Shown here piece by piece: positions 26,154-37,357 of a stretch of 64,000 nt of DNA (its first letter is position 1; every line of letters begins with the position of its first letter). The notes beneath the pieces were generated by a model. The model had not been told where the DNA came from and did no database searches. It saw only the letters and a program-made list of their open reading frames with translations. The DNA is from Burkholderiaceae bacterium 26. Lineage in GTDB: Bacteria; Pseudomonadota; Gammaproteobacteria; Burkholderiales; Burkholderiaceae. Both the position numbers and the translations under genes were made by a program. The stretch covers positions 97,415-161,414 of the forward strand of contig JYOB01000014.1 in assembly GCA_000955795.1 (NCBI GenBank), in the 5' to 3' direction.

Positions 26154-27782
26154 ATGTCGAAGATTCTCCCTGTGGAACCGCCACCGCGCACCCCTCGCTC
26201 AGAAATGAAAGTGAGGGAAGCACTTGCGTCCATCCACGATATTGTTGTCTTGCATTCAGTCGCGTGGCAGGGCGTTCGCCGTGGACGTCAAGCCGACGGT
26301 GAGGCCGATTTCGTAGTTTTGGCACCTAATAGGGGTATCGCTATCCTTGAGGTGAAAGGCGGCGGAATTGAAATAGTCAGCGGGCAGTGGTACTCGACAG
26401 ATGGAAAAGGAGATCGTCATCGGATTAAGAATCCGTTCGAACAGGCGAAGGACTCCAAGTACGCTCTGATCGAATACCTGAGAGAAATCGACCCCCGCTT
26501 AGCTCGCGTGCCTATCGTGCATGGTGTGGTGTTGCCTGATGTTTTCTTCACGGGACAGCTTGGCATGTCCGCGCCACCGGAGATCGCTCTCGACAAGAAT
26601 GCACTCACACAACCAAAGACCGCACTTACTCGCCTGTTCGACTATTGGGCCGTGGCTGGCCAGGCGACCTCCGAACAGCTGCAACGCATCACCGACCTCC
26701 TTGCCCCGACAACGACGATAGCTCCACCGCTTCTCGATGCACTTGAGGTGGCGAATCGGGGAATCGTCAAACTCACACAGCAACAGATCGAAACCCTAAA
26801 TGGCCTTCGTCGACACCGACGCGCCACTATTCTCGGCGGCGCTGGTACGGGCAAAACGGTGCTGGCCATCGACAAGGCGTGTCGGCTGGCTGGCGAAGGG
26901 CGTCGCGTCGCGTTAGTCTGTTTCAACCTGTTGTTGCGTGATGAAATCGAGGCCAGGTTTCTCCCCAGCAACGTTGAGGTACATACTTTCCATGGCTTAG
27001 TGCGCTCATGGGGTCGGAAGGCAAAGCTTGCGTTGCCGCCGAGTGCTGACGAGGCGTGGTACCAACACTCAGCGGCAAACCACTTGCTTGACGCAGTCGC
27101 GTCTGTGGACGAACGCTACGATGCGATAGTCATTGATGAGGCCCAAGACTTCGCACCGGATTGGCTAAGGGCCTGTGAGGCGACGGTTACTCCGGACGGG
27201 ATAGTCTATGTATTCGCAGACGCGCGCCAAGATGTCTATCGGCGGAGCTGGGAACCAGACCCTCAAGCGATCGCATTCGAACTATCGATCAACTGTCGGA
27301 ATACTCGACAGATCGCAACGCTCGTTGCGGCCCTGTTCAACGAGGTAGTACGCGACCGTGACATTGATGGTCCAACCCCCATCTTCCTCAGCGCGACGGG
27401 TGTCGGGAAGGCAGTACTGCTCTGCCAGAGAACGGTTGAGGATCTTCTCATCCGTGAGAAGTTGGCGGCGAGCCAGCTTGCCGTGCTTTCGGATTCACGC
27501 GACATGGTAAGGCAGCTCCGCGAATGCATCGTAGCGGATTTACCTTTCTGCGCAGCAGGCGGCACGGGTATCGTTGCGGAGACCATCCACAGGTTCAAAG
27601 GCCTCGAGCGAGAGGTCGTTGTCGTCGCGCTATCGCCAGCAGTCAAGCTGGCGACGGCGCTGGAACTGCTATATGTGGGATTCAGCCGAGCAAGGGCAGC
27701 TCTTTGGGTGATCGCCGACGAGGCGATGATCACCCAGCTCCAAGACTTAGATAAGCCCACTGTTCATTTAGAGCGAGGCTGA
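26154..27782 (+). CDS. NERD-domain nuclease/SF1 helicase
   Basis: A 542-residue protein from the ATG at 26154; a longer reading from a TTG at 26109 is possible. The N-terminus is a NERD nuclease-related domain with E50-A-D52 and E66-V-K68 (GEADFVV...ILEVKGG). A UvrD/Rep-like SF1 helicase follows: Walker A GGAGTGKT at 228-235, Walker B IVIDEAQDF, a HRFKGLEREVVV segment and the C-terminal YVGFSRARAALWV motif. It probably unwinds and cuts DNA. It ends the rightward methyltransferase operon, 108 bases after vsr, and its last 15 bases overlap the end of the convergent drmB gene. Classical DISARM has a PLD nuclease, DrmC, which is absent here. Confidence 0.82.
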   Translation: MSKILPVEPPPRTPRSEMKVREALASIHDIVVLHSVAWQGVRRGRQADGEADFVVLAPNRGIAILEVKGGGIEIVSGQWYSTDGKGDRHRIKNPFEQAKDSKYALIEYLREIDPRLARVPIVHGVVLPDVFFTGQLGMSAPPEIALDKNALTQPKTALTRLFDYWAVAGQATSEQLQRITDLLAPTTTIAPPLLDALEVANRGIVKLTQQQIETLNGLRRHRRATILGGAGTGKTVLAIDKACRLAGEGRRVALVCFNLLLRDEIEARFLPSNVEVHTFHGLVRSWGRKAKLALPPSADEAWYQHSAANHLLDAVASVDERYDAIVIDEAQDFAPDWLRACEATVTPDGIVYVFADARQDVYRRSWEPDPQAIAFELSINCRNTRQIATLVAALFNEVVRDRDIDGPTPIFLSATGVGKAVLLCQRTVEDLLIREKLAASQLAVLSDSRDMVRQLRECIVADLPFCAAGGTGIVAETIHRFKGLEREVVVVALSPAVKLATALELLYVGFSRARAALWVIADEAMITQLQDLDKPTVHLERG

Positions 27783-29474
27783 CAGATACCCCGACTGTCC
27801 GAATAGAGCATCGCGCGACAAGTACCGGTTGAAGTAACGACAGGAGGGCTCCCCAACATGTAGGCAAGCGAGACAAGCACCGCCTGAGTCTTTACAGCCC
27901 GGATCCAACGGACAACGGCGCTCCTCCGTCACAACCGCCTCTAGGAGACGGTGCAACTCCGTCTCAAATACTGCTTGCAGCCCTCCCAACACAAAATCGC
28001 CGCGCGCCGCCGCGTAGACGAAGAAGCCCAGATGAAGGGGTACCAACAGTTCCGAGAGCGCGTTCCGATCGATGCCCGCAAATGTTGCGGTTATACGCAG
28101 AAACCTGTGCGTATAGGAATGCACTAGTTCAAGAAGATCCGCTCCGATGTCCCGTTGACGGTCTGCCCATGCATCGGGCAACACGGCTGATTTCAGTATC
28201 GCTATGCGCGCACTGCGGGAATCGTTCCACGCGGGAAGCACATGCCCGCGTTGCGTGAGCCAAGTTGCGACTCGTATCGGGTCAAGGCGAACGAAGAGGG
28301 CCTCCGTCTCGGCCATGTCCGCATAGACGCGATACCCGCTCCGACTTCTATATGGAACCAGTCGACCGGCACCCGGCTCATGCTTGCCACGTGTATAGCC
28401 AAATTGACCTGTAAGCACCGGAAATCGCTCGACAAGCTCAATGCCTTCGACGTGGCTTACCCTCATTGCATGCGCGTAATCTGAGCGGTAGAGGTTTCCA
28501 AGATCAGACTGATCTTCACTGCCCGACACTAGATCGTCTGTCGTGACGCGCGAGCTGCTCATTGCAAGAGCAATAGTGACCGCCTGCGCTTCAGCATCTG
28601 CACGAGTTAAATCCGGCAGCGAGACATCTGCCTGAACGCTGGCGTCGCCGGACTGCCCCGCCAGGTCAAGCATTCTCTCGATCATCTCGCCGGGTAAGCC
28701 TTGAGCGATCAGCGTCTGGCGAAGCGACTCCCGCGTGGCAGGCAGCTCCTCCATGGTTCTCGTCTTCATGCCGTCGACAATCCACTTGAGTGCCTTCGGT
28801 GGCCCGCCCCTCTCCAATACTGAACGGATCTTCTCTTTCGAGGGTGGGTTCACGATGACAACCGCCCGGGGTGTATAGACGGACGCTGCGCGATGTGGCT
28901 GATAGGAAAGATTTCCCTGTCCACACGAACACTTTGTGAAGCCGAACCCCTGGCGAACAGTAGTGTCGCAGACGGGACAGAAGAATCGGATCTCGGTGGC
29001 AGACGCCGTTCCAGGAAACGCTACTGCCACGTCATTGTGAGTAGGGCACCGAGGAATGTAAGGCGCCTTTATTGCGCCACAGGCTTCGTGGTAACCAACA
29101 AAGAACAACTGCCCTTTCCCAACCTTCTTTCCGCACCTGCAATTTGCGTCCGGCGTGTCATGGACTCGCCCACATGCATTGCATATCCAGCTCTTCGGAA
29201 ACGGCTCGACATCAACTCCGTTGTCTGGGTCGAGTGTGACCGTTTCGATCTTTGCTCCGGACTGGAGGGCTGCGTAGAATCCACCGTCCATAGCCTTATT
29301 GCGCCAAGGTGTAACCTGCCTTTGTATAGCCCTGCGGAGCGACTCGTCATCAATGTCGTTGCGCACAATGGGCGTACGCCAGTCCTTGATTTTCCACACG
29401 CCGTTACGAAGGTCGACGGTCTGCTCCGGCAGGTAGCCAAACAGTACTTGAGACGCACTACGTTTTTCCTTCAC
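27768..29474 (-). CDS. drmB: DrmB-like DUF1998 protein
   Basis: A 568-residue protein of the DUF1998/DrmB family. It has an N-terminal Cys cluster (C98, C101, C112, C114), a second cluster (CPVC...CSCGQG) near residues 175-200, and the C-terminal DUF1998 signature with DPGCKDSGGACLACLHVGE followed by SCRYFN. DrmB forms a complex with the helicase DrmA in DISARM, where the pair loads on foreign unmethylated DNA. The gene starts 8 bases after drmA stops. Four-cysteine clusters suggest zinc binding. The family assignment is from recognition of the motifs. Confidence 0.8.
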   Translation of the reverse strand: MKEKRSASQVLFGYLPEQTVDLRNGVWKIKDWRTPIVRNDIDDESLRRAIQRQVTPWRNKAMDGGFYAALQSGAKIETVTLDPDNGVDVEPFPKSWICNACGRVHDTPDANCRCGKKVGKGQLFFVGYHEACGAIKAPYIPRCPTHNDVAVAFPGTASATEIRFFCPVCDTTVRQGFGFTKCSCGQGNLSYQPHRAASVYTPRAVVIVNPPSKEKIRSVLERGGPPKALKWIVDGMKTRTMEELPATRESLRQTLIAQGLPGEMIERMLDLAGQSGDASVQADVSLPDLTRADAEAQAVTIALAMSSSRVTTDDLVSGSEDQSDLGNLYRSDYAHAMRVSHVEGIELVERFPVLTGQFGYTRGKHEPGAGRLVPYRSRSGYRVYADMAETEALFVRLDPIRVATWLTQRGHVLPAWNDSRSARIAILKSAVLPDAWADRQRDIGADLLELVHSYTHRFLRITATFAGIDRNALSELLVPLHLGFFVYAAARGDFVLGGLQAVFETELHRLLEAVVTEERRCPLDPGCKDSGGACLACLHVGEPSCRYFNRYLSRDALFGQSGYLSASL

Positions 29475-29482
29475 GGATCCTC

Positions 29483-32400
29483 CTAGACACGTCGGCCGTT
29501 AATTGGTACGGACTTCTCTACATCCCTCAGCGACAGCATCGGACCATCCTCGCTCGGAAGCACGTCCGAGATCCATGAGGCGTTCGACGGCAGACTCTCA
29601 AGATTCCTTCGAAGCTCATCTACCCATTCCCGGAGGTCAGTGCGCATGGGCTCGTCGAGACTAGTATTGAGACCCAGCAGTTGCACTAAGCTGTCAAATT
29701 CCGACTCCGGATCGTATTGACCAGCGTCGAATCGCTTCTTGAGTGCCGCTGCGGTGGTGAGCGCGTCGGGAAACCTCGGCTCCTCTATTGCTAGGAGCCT
29801 TGCCGAAACCAAGCCAGGCAACGTGCGCTTGAGGACGCGGCGGCTTCGTCTCGTTACTGGAATCGGCTCGACGAAACGGTCGCCCTGTTGGACAAACTGA
29901 CGGAATGATCGAAAGACTCCTGCGTCGCGCTCACGGCCCATCTTGTGGACCACGAAAACGAGAGCGGGAAAGCGCCGTCCAACCCGTGCCGTCGCCTGAA
30001 TGAATTCCGCAGTGGCAAGAGGCAAGCCGAGCATAACCATAACGTTCAGCCGATCGATGTCCACGCCGTGAGACATCATGGAGGACGCAGTAATCACGTG
30101 CAGACGGTCCTCGAAATTTTTCTCTGGTGTCTGCAAGCTTTCGAGCGTTCGGCGTACCTCCGCAAAATCAGTCCCGCCGGTCAACGATGCCGTATGAACT
30201 TGGCCAGAAGCCTTCAATTGAGTCGGAATCGAGCGGGCGACTGCCTCAAGGTCTCGGAGCGTGTTCCCGTAGACAACATCGGTACCGTACAAATTGAGCA
30301 GCATCTGCGCATGTGCGGGGTCTACACCTACCTCGATACATATCTGCGCCGGCTCAGTGACGAGACGTCGCACACATCGTTGCAATTCGGTAAGCAGTCG
30401 GTCCACCGTGTATTCAACCGTAACGCCGCGCGGAGCAATGGCGATAAAACGTCGCATCAGCTCCTGAGATTCGGCGGTCCAGAAGCCCGCGCCCGCTCGT
30501 GGTGGCGGGACGGGAAACACACGGGCCGCCCGTCTATAGAGTACGTCGACCTGCTTCTCATAGCCGGTCAAGGTTGCCGAAGACGCAAGGATCTTCGGTT
30601 TCCTATTGACGAGTGCGAGCTGAAGCGCGTCATAGAGAGACTCGTAGTGCGAGTCGACGGCACCTAAGCTGTCGCGCAAGAGGTGAAGTTCGTCCTGCAA
30701 CCGAAATGATGGTGGGTACCGAGCAGGCTCCATCGGCAGAGATACCGATTCCGCCAGACACCCTGGGACAAGACATCCATTCTTTCGCTTCGATCTTGGT
30801 GCATATGTATATCCGTGTCCCGGCATTGCGCAGATTCCGAGTGGTGCGCCAACCAGTCCGCGCATTGCAGCCTGAAGTGCGATGGAAGCGGCCTTATCAA
30901 GGGTGCCCACTATGACGGTCGGCAAAAAGCGATAGATCTCTTCATCGACCACATATATTGGCAAGGCGTCATCGGGCCACGGGCATACGTCATTGCGGCA
31001 ACGATGTTCAAGTCGCCACGTACGGCGCGAAAAGCCCATATCCAAGGTCCGCTCGTGACAGAATGGGCAGCGTTCCAAGACTTGATATCGGCCAGGCATA
31101 GCATCGTCATCAGGGTCTGGTTTCCCTTGTTGCTTCGGATCAGCCTCGATCCGATTTGGTGTTGCTCCCTCTCCGACAAAGAAGCCCATTGCAAAGGGAG
31201 CTCCGCCGATATGCTCCTCGCGACGAACCAGTTCCGCTGCGGCCAAGGCATCTGCAAACCGCTGAGTCTGTTGGAGCGAGAGCATGCGCAGCGGAAAGCG
31301 ACTCCATGCCGTCACGCCCGCCACCTTACCCGTCAGTCTGTCGTGCAAGGCAGCCGTTACAAGCAAGCCGAGGTACGTCTCAGTCTTCCCGCCCCCCGTT
31401 GCAAACCAAACGACGTCTGCGATGTTCGGTTCATTGACGATGTCGACAATAGAAGCGAGATTGGCCAGAAGAAAGCCCAGTTGGAACGGTCTCCACGCTG
31501 AATACTTGCCATTCGCCGACAAATGCATCGCCCGATTCATCAGCCGGAAGGCTCTTGCCAGAGTTACATCGTTACGAAGAAGTTCGATGCCGTGGCTGAT
31601 TCGCTCGCATTCATCCTGGAACTCCTTCGCAGCTGTGTCCGCCTTCTCGCGCATTTGCGCATCCCAGCTCTCCGACATCTGCCGCTTCCCAAGCGCTGTC
31701 GGTGACCACTCACCCTCTCCCCAAGCGACGAGGTGATCGCGTAGAAGGCAAGCCGACGTGATAGGGTCATTCGCCAGCGTAAGGAAGCTGCAGTCGGGCG
31801 GACTCGCTGGCACATTCCAGAACTCTGGGCGTTGCTTGTCGACAGCCACCTCATCTTCACAGATAAGCCTGCCTTGCTCCTCTCGGACGCTACAGTTGAT
31901 GCCGTAGGCTGGCACACGCCGGTCGTAGCGGAACGAGTCCTCTAACGCCTCAAGAACGAATGGCTCCGTCGGAATCCCCGCCACCTCAAGAGTGCACTCA
32001 TAAAGGCGAGTGTCACGAAAAGGCGGTGCTTCTTCAGGAGATGCATTCACGAAGGTGATCGTCAGCACGGGCCTCCCGTCGACACCGACGTCAACCTCGA
32101 TCTCAAAGAACGCTTCGAGCCCTTGATGACCCGTTGCTAGGGTCAATGCCCTTTGCCATTCTTCACGCCCCACGCACCGATTTGCATCCGACTTCTGAAT
32201 CGCAACGTCAATGGTGACGAAAGCGCAGTCCGTCTTTCGCCATTCCTTCGTAGGTTTGTCGAACAGCCACACCTTGGCTGTGGCGGTAATGCAAGCGCGC
32301 CACGGACCATCGTCGGCGGGACGCAATTTCACTCCTTGGGCGCAGGGCTCAAGTCGCTCAGCTCTATCCCCGAGTCCACTACCTGCCGCTGCGGCAACAG

Positions 32401-32542
32401 ACTGGAGGCGCCCCAACCAGAATTTGCCAGCCGGCTCCACATCAAGGACCGCGTCATCATCGCCACGCCCAGCCGCAGTCATCCGGTTTGATAGCCAGCG
32501 CACGAAACGCTCCTGCACCTCCAGTTCAGTCATCTGAGCCAT
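29483..32542 (-). CDS. drmA: DrmA-like SF2 helicase
   Basis: A 1019-residue helicase. Walker A FATGGGKTETYLGL lies near residues 380-393, the DEAD-box equivalent is LQDELHLLRD at 615-624, motif III SATLTGYE follows, and the C-terminal helicase domain ends with QATARVGRR. A zinc cluster (CPFC...CRNDVC) lies at 492-520 between the motor halves. This layout, with DELH in place of DEAH and an inserted zinc cluster, fits DrmA of DISARM. DrmA/DrmB bind DNA ends and block foreign DNA. The gene start overlaps the end of the sigma factor gene by 13 bases and drmB follows after 8 bases, so all three are one operon. Confidence 0.8.
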   Translation of the reverse strand: MAQMTELEVQERFVRWLSNRMTAAGRGDDDAVLDVEPAGKFWLGRLQSVAAAAGSGLGDRAERLEPCAQGVKLRPADDGPWRACITATAKVWLFDKPTKEWRKTDCAFVTIDVAIQKSDANRCVGREEWQRALTLATGHQGLEAFFEIEVDVGVDGRPVLTITFVNASPEEAPPFRDTRLYECTLEVAGIPTEPFVLEALEDSFRYDRRVPAYGINCSVREEQGRLICEDEVAVDKQRPEFWNVPASPPDCSFLTLANDPITSACLLRDHLVAWGEGEWSPTALGKRQMSESWDAQMREKADTAAKEFQDECERISHGIELLRNDVTLARAFRLMNRAMHLSANGKYSAWRPFQLGFLLANLASIVDIVNEPNIADVVWFATGGGKTETYLGLLVTAALHDRLTGKVAGVTAWSRFPLRMLSLQQTQRFADALAAAELVRREEHIGGAPFAMGFFVGEGATPNRIEADPKQQGKPDPDDDAMPGRYQVLERCPFCHERTLDMGFSRRTWRLEHRCRNDVCPWPDDALPIYVVDEEIYRFLPTVIVGTLDKAASIALQAAMRGLVGAPLGICAMPGHGYTYAPRSKRKNGCLVPGCLAESVSLPMEPARYPPSFRLQDELHLLRDSLGAVDSHYESLYDALQLALVNRKPKILASSATLTGYEKQVDVLYRRAARVFPVPPPRAGAGFWTAESQELMRRFIAIAPRGVTVEYTVDRLLTELQRCVRRLVTEPAQICIEVGVDPAHAQMLLNLYGTDVVYGNTLRDLEAVARSIPTQLKASGQVHTASLTGGTDFAEVRRTLESLQTPEKNFEDRLHVITASSMMSHGVDIDRLNVMVMLGLPLATAEFIQATARVGRRFPALVFVVHKMGRERDAGVFRSFRQFVQQGDRFVEPIPVTRRSRRVLKRTLPGLVSARLLAIEEPRFPDALTTAAALKKRFDAGQYDPESEFDSLVQLLGLNTSLDEPMRTDLREWVDELRRNLESLPSNASWISDVLPSEDGPMLSLRDVEKSVPINGRRV

Positions 32543-33864
32543 TTGTACTCCCTCGGAAAAGGTTCTGGTTCTGCCCGCGCTGCCGCCTTCCGGGACTTCC
32601 GTTCTTTGTTCTTGGCAGGCTTGTCACCCGTCTCATGAGGCAACTTATCCCCATCGCCAGCTCCTTCGGCTTTCAGAAGCTGGGAAGGACAGTAAGCCGA
32701 TAGAGAATAGTTGGTGCGACGCTTTGCTCGGTTCAACAGGCGTCCTAGTGCTTTACTCTCAATTTGACGTACGCGCTCTCGTGTAACGCCTAGTTGTTGG
32801 CCAACCTCCTCGAGGGTCCGCCCACCGCTTTCATCCTCCAGACCGAAGCGAAGAATCAGCACCTGGCGCTCATTCTCTTTGAGCTCGGCCAGCGCGCTCG
32901 CCACTGCGCTCCTCAGCGAATTCCGTTCCGCACTTTCGTCTGGCCGTTCCGCTTCGGCGGCAACTAGATCGATCAAATTCACGTCTAGAGCGCCCGCAAC
33001 AGGTTCGTCTAGCGATGTTGGTTGCAGCATGCTGAGATGCTGAATAAACACTACACGGTCGATCGGCCACGCTAATTCGTCGGCCAGCTCCGATAGGGTT
33101 GGGTTTCGAGTCGGCTTGGTTTGATGCAAAAGACGGAAGGCGCGGCGATATCGATGCACTTCCAAGGTGAGGTACGCAGGCAACCGTATCGTTGCTCCTC
33201 GGTCAGCGATCGCGCGCGTGACAGCCTGGCGAATCCACCAAGTCGCATAGGTAGAAAACCTCAAACCGAGGGTGTGGTCGAATTTTTGAGTCGCGCGAAT
33301 GAGACCAAGAATGCCCTCCTGGATAAGGTCATCTGCGGTGAGGTCGGACATACCGAAAAAGGGGCGTGCGACGTGTGCGACCAAACGCAAATTCGCTAAC
33401 GTCATCTTCGCCCGGGCAGCATGCCCCTTCGCAATCAGACTGTCGTGAAGGTTAGAGGGAATAGCACCTTGGAGTAGCTCTTCTGCAGCGCGTTGCCCCA
33501 TTGAGCTCACCCTGCCTAACTCCAGCTCCTCTGGGCCACTTAGAAGCTTGTATTCATCCGCTCGGCGACGTGGCGCTGCCGACGTGTACTGCTCAAGCGC
33601 CGTCAATGGATTTTCTTTGGCCTCACCATCGACGAGTTGCAAGAAAGCCGACGGGTCATCGTCATCATCGGAGTCGTCAAGCCGGATGCCGGCACGGTCG
33701 AGATGGTCGAGAACCGCTTGGCATTCTGAAACGGACAGCCCGCGCTTCTCGAATATTCGATCTACCTGCCTCTTTTCGAGACGCCCATCCTGACGCTCGT
33801 AATCCGCAGTGAGCGCATCAATGGTGCGCTCGATAAGCGGCGTGCGAACAGGCTCGATCGTCAT
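32530..33864 (-). CDS. sigma-70 family RNA polymerase sigma factor heading the drmA-drmB operon
   Basis: A 444-residue sigma factor. An N-terminal region resembling sigma region 1.1 (residues 30-65) is followed by an acidic run, a linker, region 2 (SDLTADDLIQEGILGLIRAT and GLRFSTYATWWIRQAV, 172-215), region 3 and region 4 with a final helix-turn-helix (RTLEEVGQQLGVTRERVRQI, 349-368). The C-terminal 60 residues are a charged Lys/Arg/Glu/Pro tail not typical of RpoD. It is larger than RpoS or RpoH and shorter than housekeeping RpoD (over 600 residues). It is the first gene of the drmA-drmB operon and overlaps drmA by 13 bases. It probably directs polymerase to promoters of this locus. Confidence 0.88.
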   Translation of the reverse strand: MTIEPVRTPLIERTIDALTADYERQDGRLEKRQVDRIFEKRGLSVSECQAVLDHLDRAGIRLDDSDDDDDPSAFLQLVDGEAKENPLTALEQYTSAAPRRRADEYKLLSGPEELELGRVSSMGQRAAEELLQGAIPSNLHDSLIAKGHAARAKMTLANLRLVAHVARPFFGMSDLTADDLIQEGILGLIRATQKFDHTLGLRFSTYATWWIRQAVTRAIADRGATIRLPAYLTLEVHRYRRAFRLLHQTKPTRNPTLSELADELAWPIDRVVFIQHLSMLQPTSLDEPVAGALDVNLIDLVAAEAERPDESAERNSLRSAVASALAELKENERQVLILRFGLEDESGGRTLEEVGQQLGVTRERVRQIESKALGRLLNRAKRRTNYSLSAYCPSQLLKAEGAGDGDKLPHETGDKPAKNKERKSRKAAARAEPEPFPREYKWLR

Positions 33865-34713
33865 GGTTGTTTTTCCCTGGAGCGGAGAGCGCCTTTCACA
33901 GAAGAGCTATGTAACCCTCAAAGCCGAGTTTTTTTGCGTTTGCAAACAGCAGATTTCCCTGGACAGCGGGTCACCGCTGAAAATATATCGGCTCACTGGC
34001 GATATCCACCCCTTCCTTATTATCTTCGAGGCTGCTTCAAGCGCGCATCACCCCATAAGGAGGGGATAAGAAAAACATGTCGCGCACATGACAACCTCGA
34101 TTGGTACGGCGCCGAAAATTCGACCTGCAGGAGACCGGAGCAACTCATAGGTCCACAAAGATTGACGAATTGTTGCAAATCAATATTCGCGCTCAATCTA
34201 GGAGGTGCCACAGGTATCCCTTTCCGGGAAACCACCTACCTCGTGAATTTTCTGTTCAACTTTTAAATCATACCCACCGATTAATTTTCGCTGCCCTCTA
34301 AAACCGTCGGCGAAGGAATACCAACATAGAACAGGCTTTCAGGCAGGATCGACATGAGTGTCACAGCATACGGCAGTCGGTGCCGTCTTCACTATTTGCG
34401 TCGGTGATTTTCATCAATTGAGGCAGAAATTCCACGCATCGTGACAATCGACATTACCTTGCAATCAAGGCCCACAGCTTGTGTTGCGTGTCCGGATAAA
34501 AAGAAAGCCCCGCATGGAGCGGGGCTTTTGGCGGCGCGAAAAATGCTGCAGCGCACAGAACTCACTGCGAGCGCAAGCTAGTAGTTCCTTAGTTTGCGCG
34601 GTTGCGGATCAGGCTTGTGACCGCAAATCCGCAGCTCAAGGTTCCGCTGATACGGCGCGTAGCAGATTCATTTATTTGAACATTTTTTCAACTATTTTGA
34701 ATTCCTACAGAAA
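33865..34713. other. region between the sigma factor gene and gyrB
   Basis: About 850 bases without a supported gene. Toward the sigma gene there is an A+T-rich stretch with the palindrome GTTTGCAAAC (33938-33947), about 75 bases upstream of the start codon, likely part of the promoter region. Toward gyrB lies the gyrB terminator (34504-34528). The junction of island and core chromosome should fall in this stretch, but no direct repeat marks it. Confidence 0.45.
34504..34528 (-). terminator. gyrB intrinsic terminator
   Basis: A ten-base-pair stem AAAGCCCCGC / GCGGGGCTTT with a five-base loop, followed on the minus strand by a T-rich run. It lies about 185 bases after the gyrB stop and can end leftward transcription from the dnaA-dnaN-gyrB side. 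Confidence 0.75.
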
Positions 34714-37290
<2,577 letters not shown>

Positions 37291-37304
37291 TTAAAAACGG
37301 CGAA

Positions 37305-37330
37305 GGGGCGGATCGTCACGATCCAGCCCC
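37305..37330 (-). terminator. hairpin between dnaN and gyrB
   Basis: An inverted repeat GGGGC-GGATCG / CGATCC-A-GCCCC with one bulged base and a three-base loop. On the minus strand, GCCGTTTTTAA follows shortly after the stem. It may partly end dnaN transcripts before gyrB; the U-run sits a few bases away, so it is probably weak. Confidence 0.45.
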
Positions 37331-37357
37331 TCGTCTTGCTCTGGGTGCAGCGGTGCG

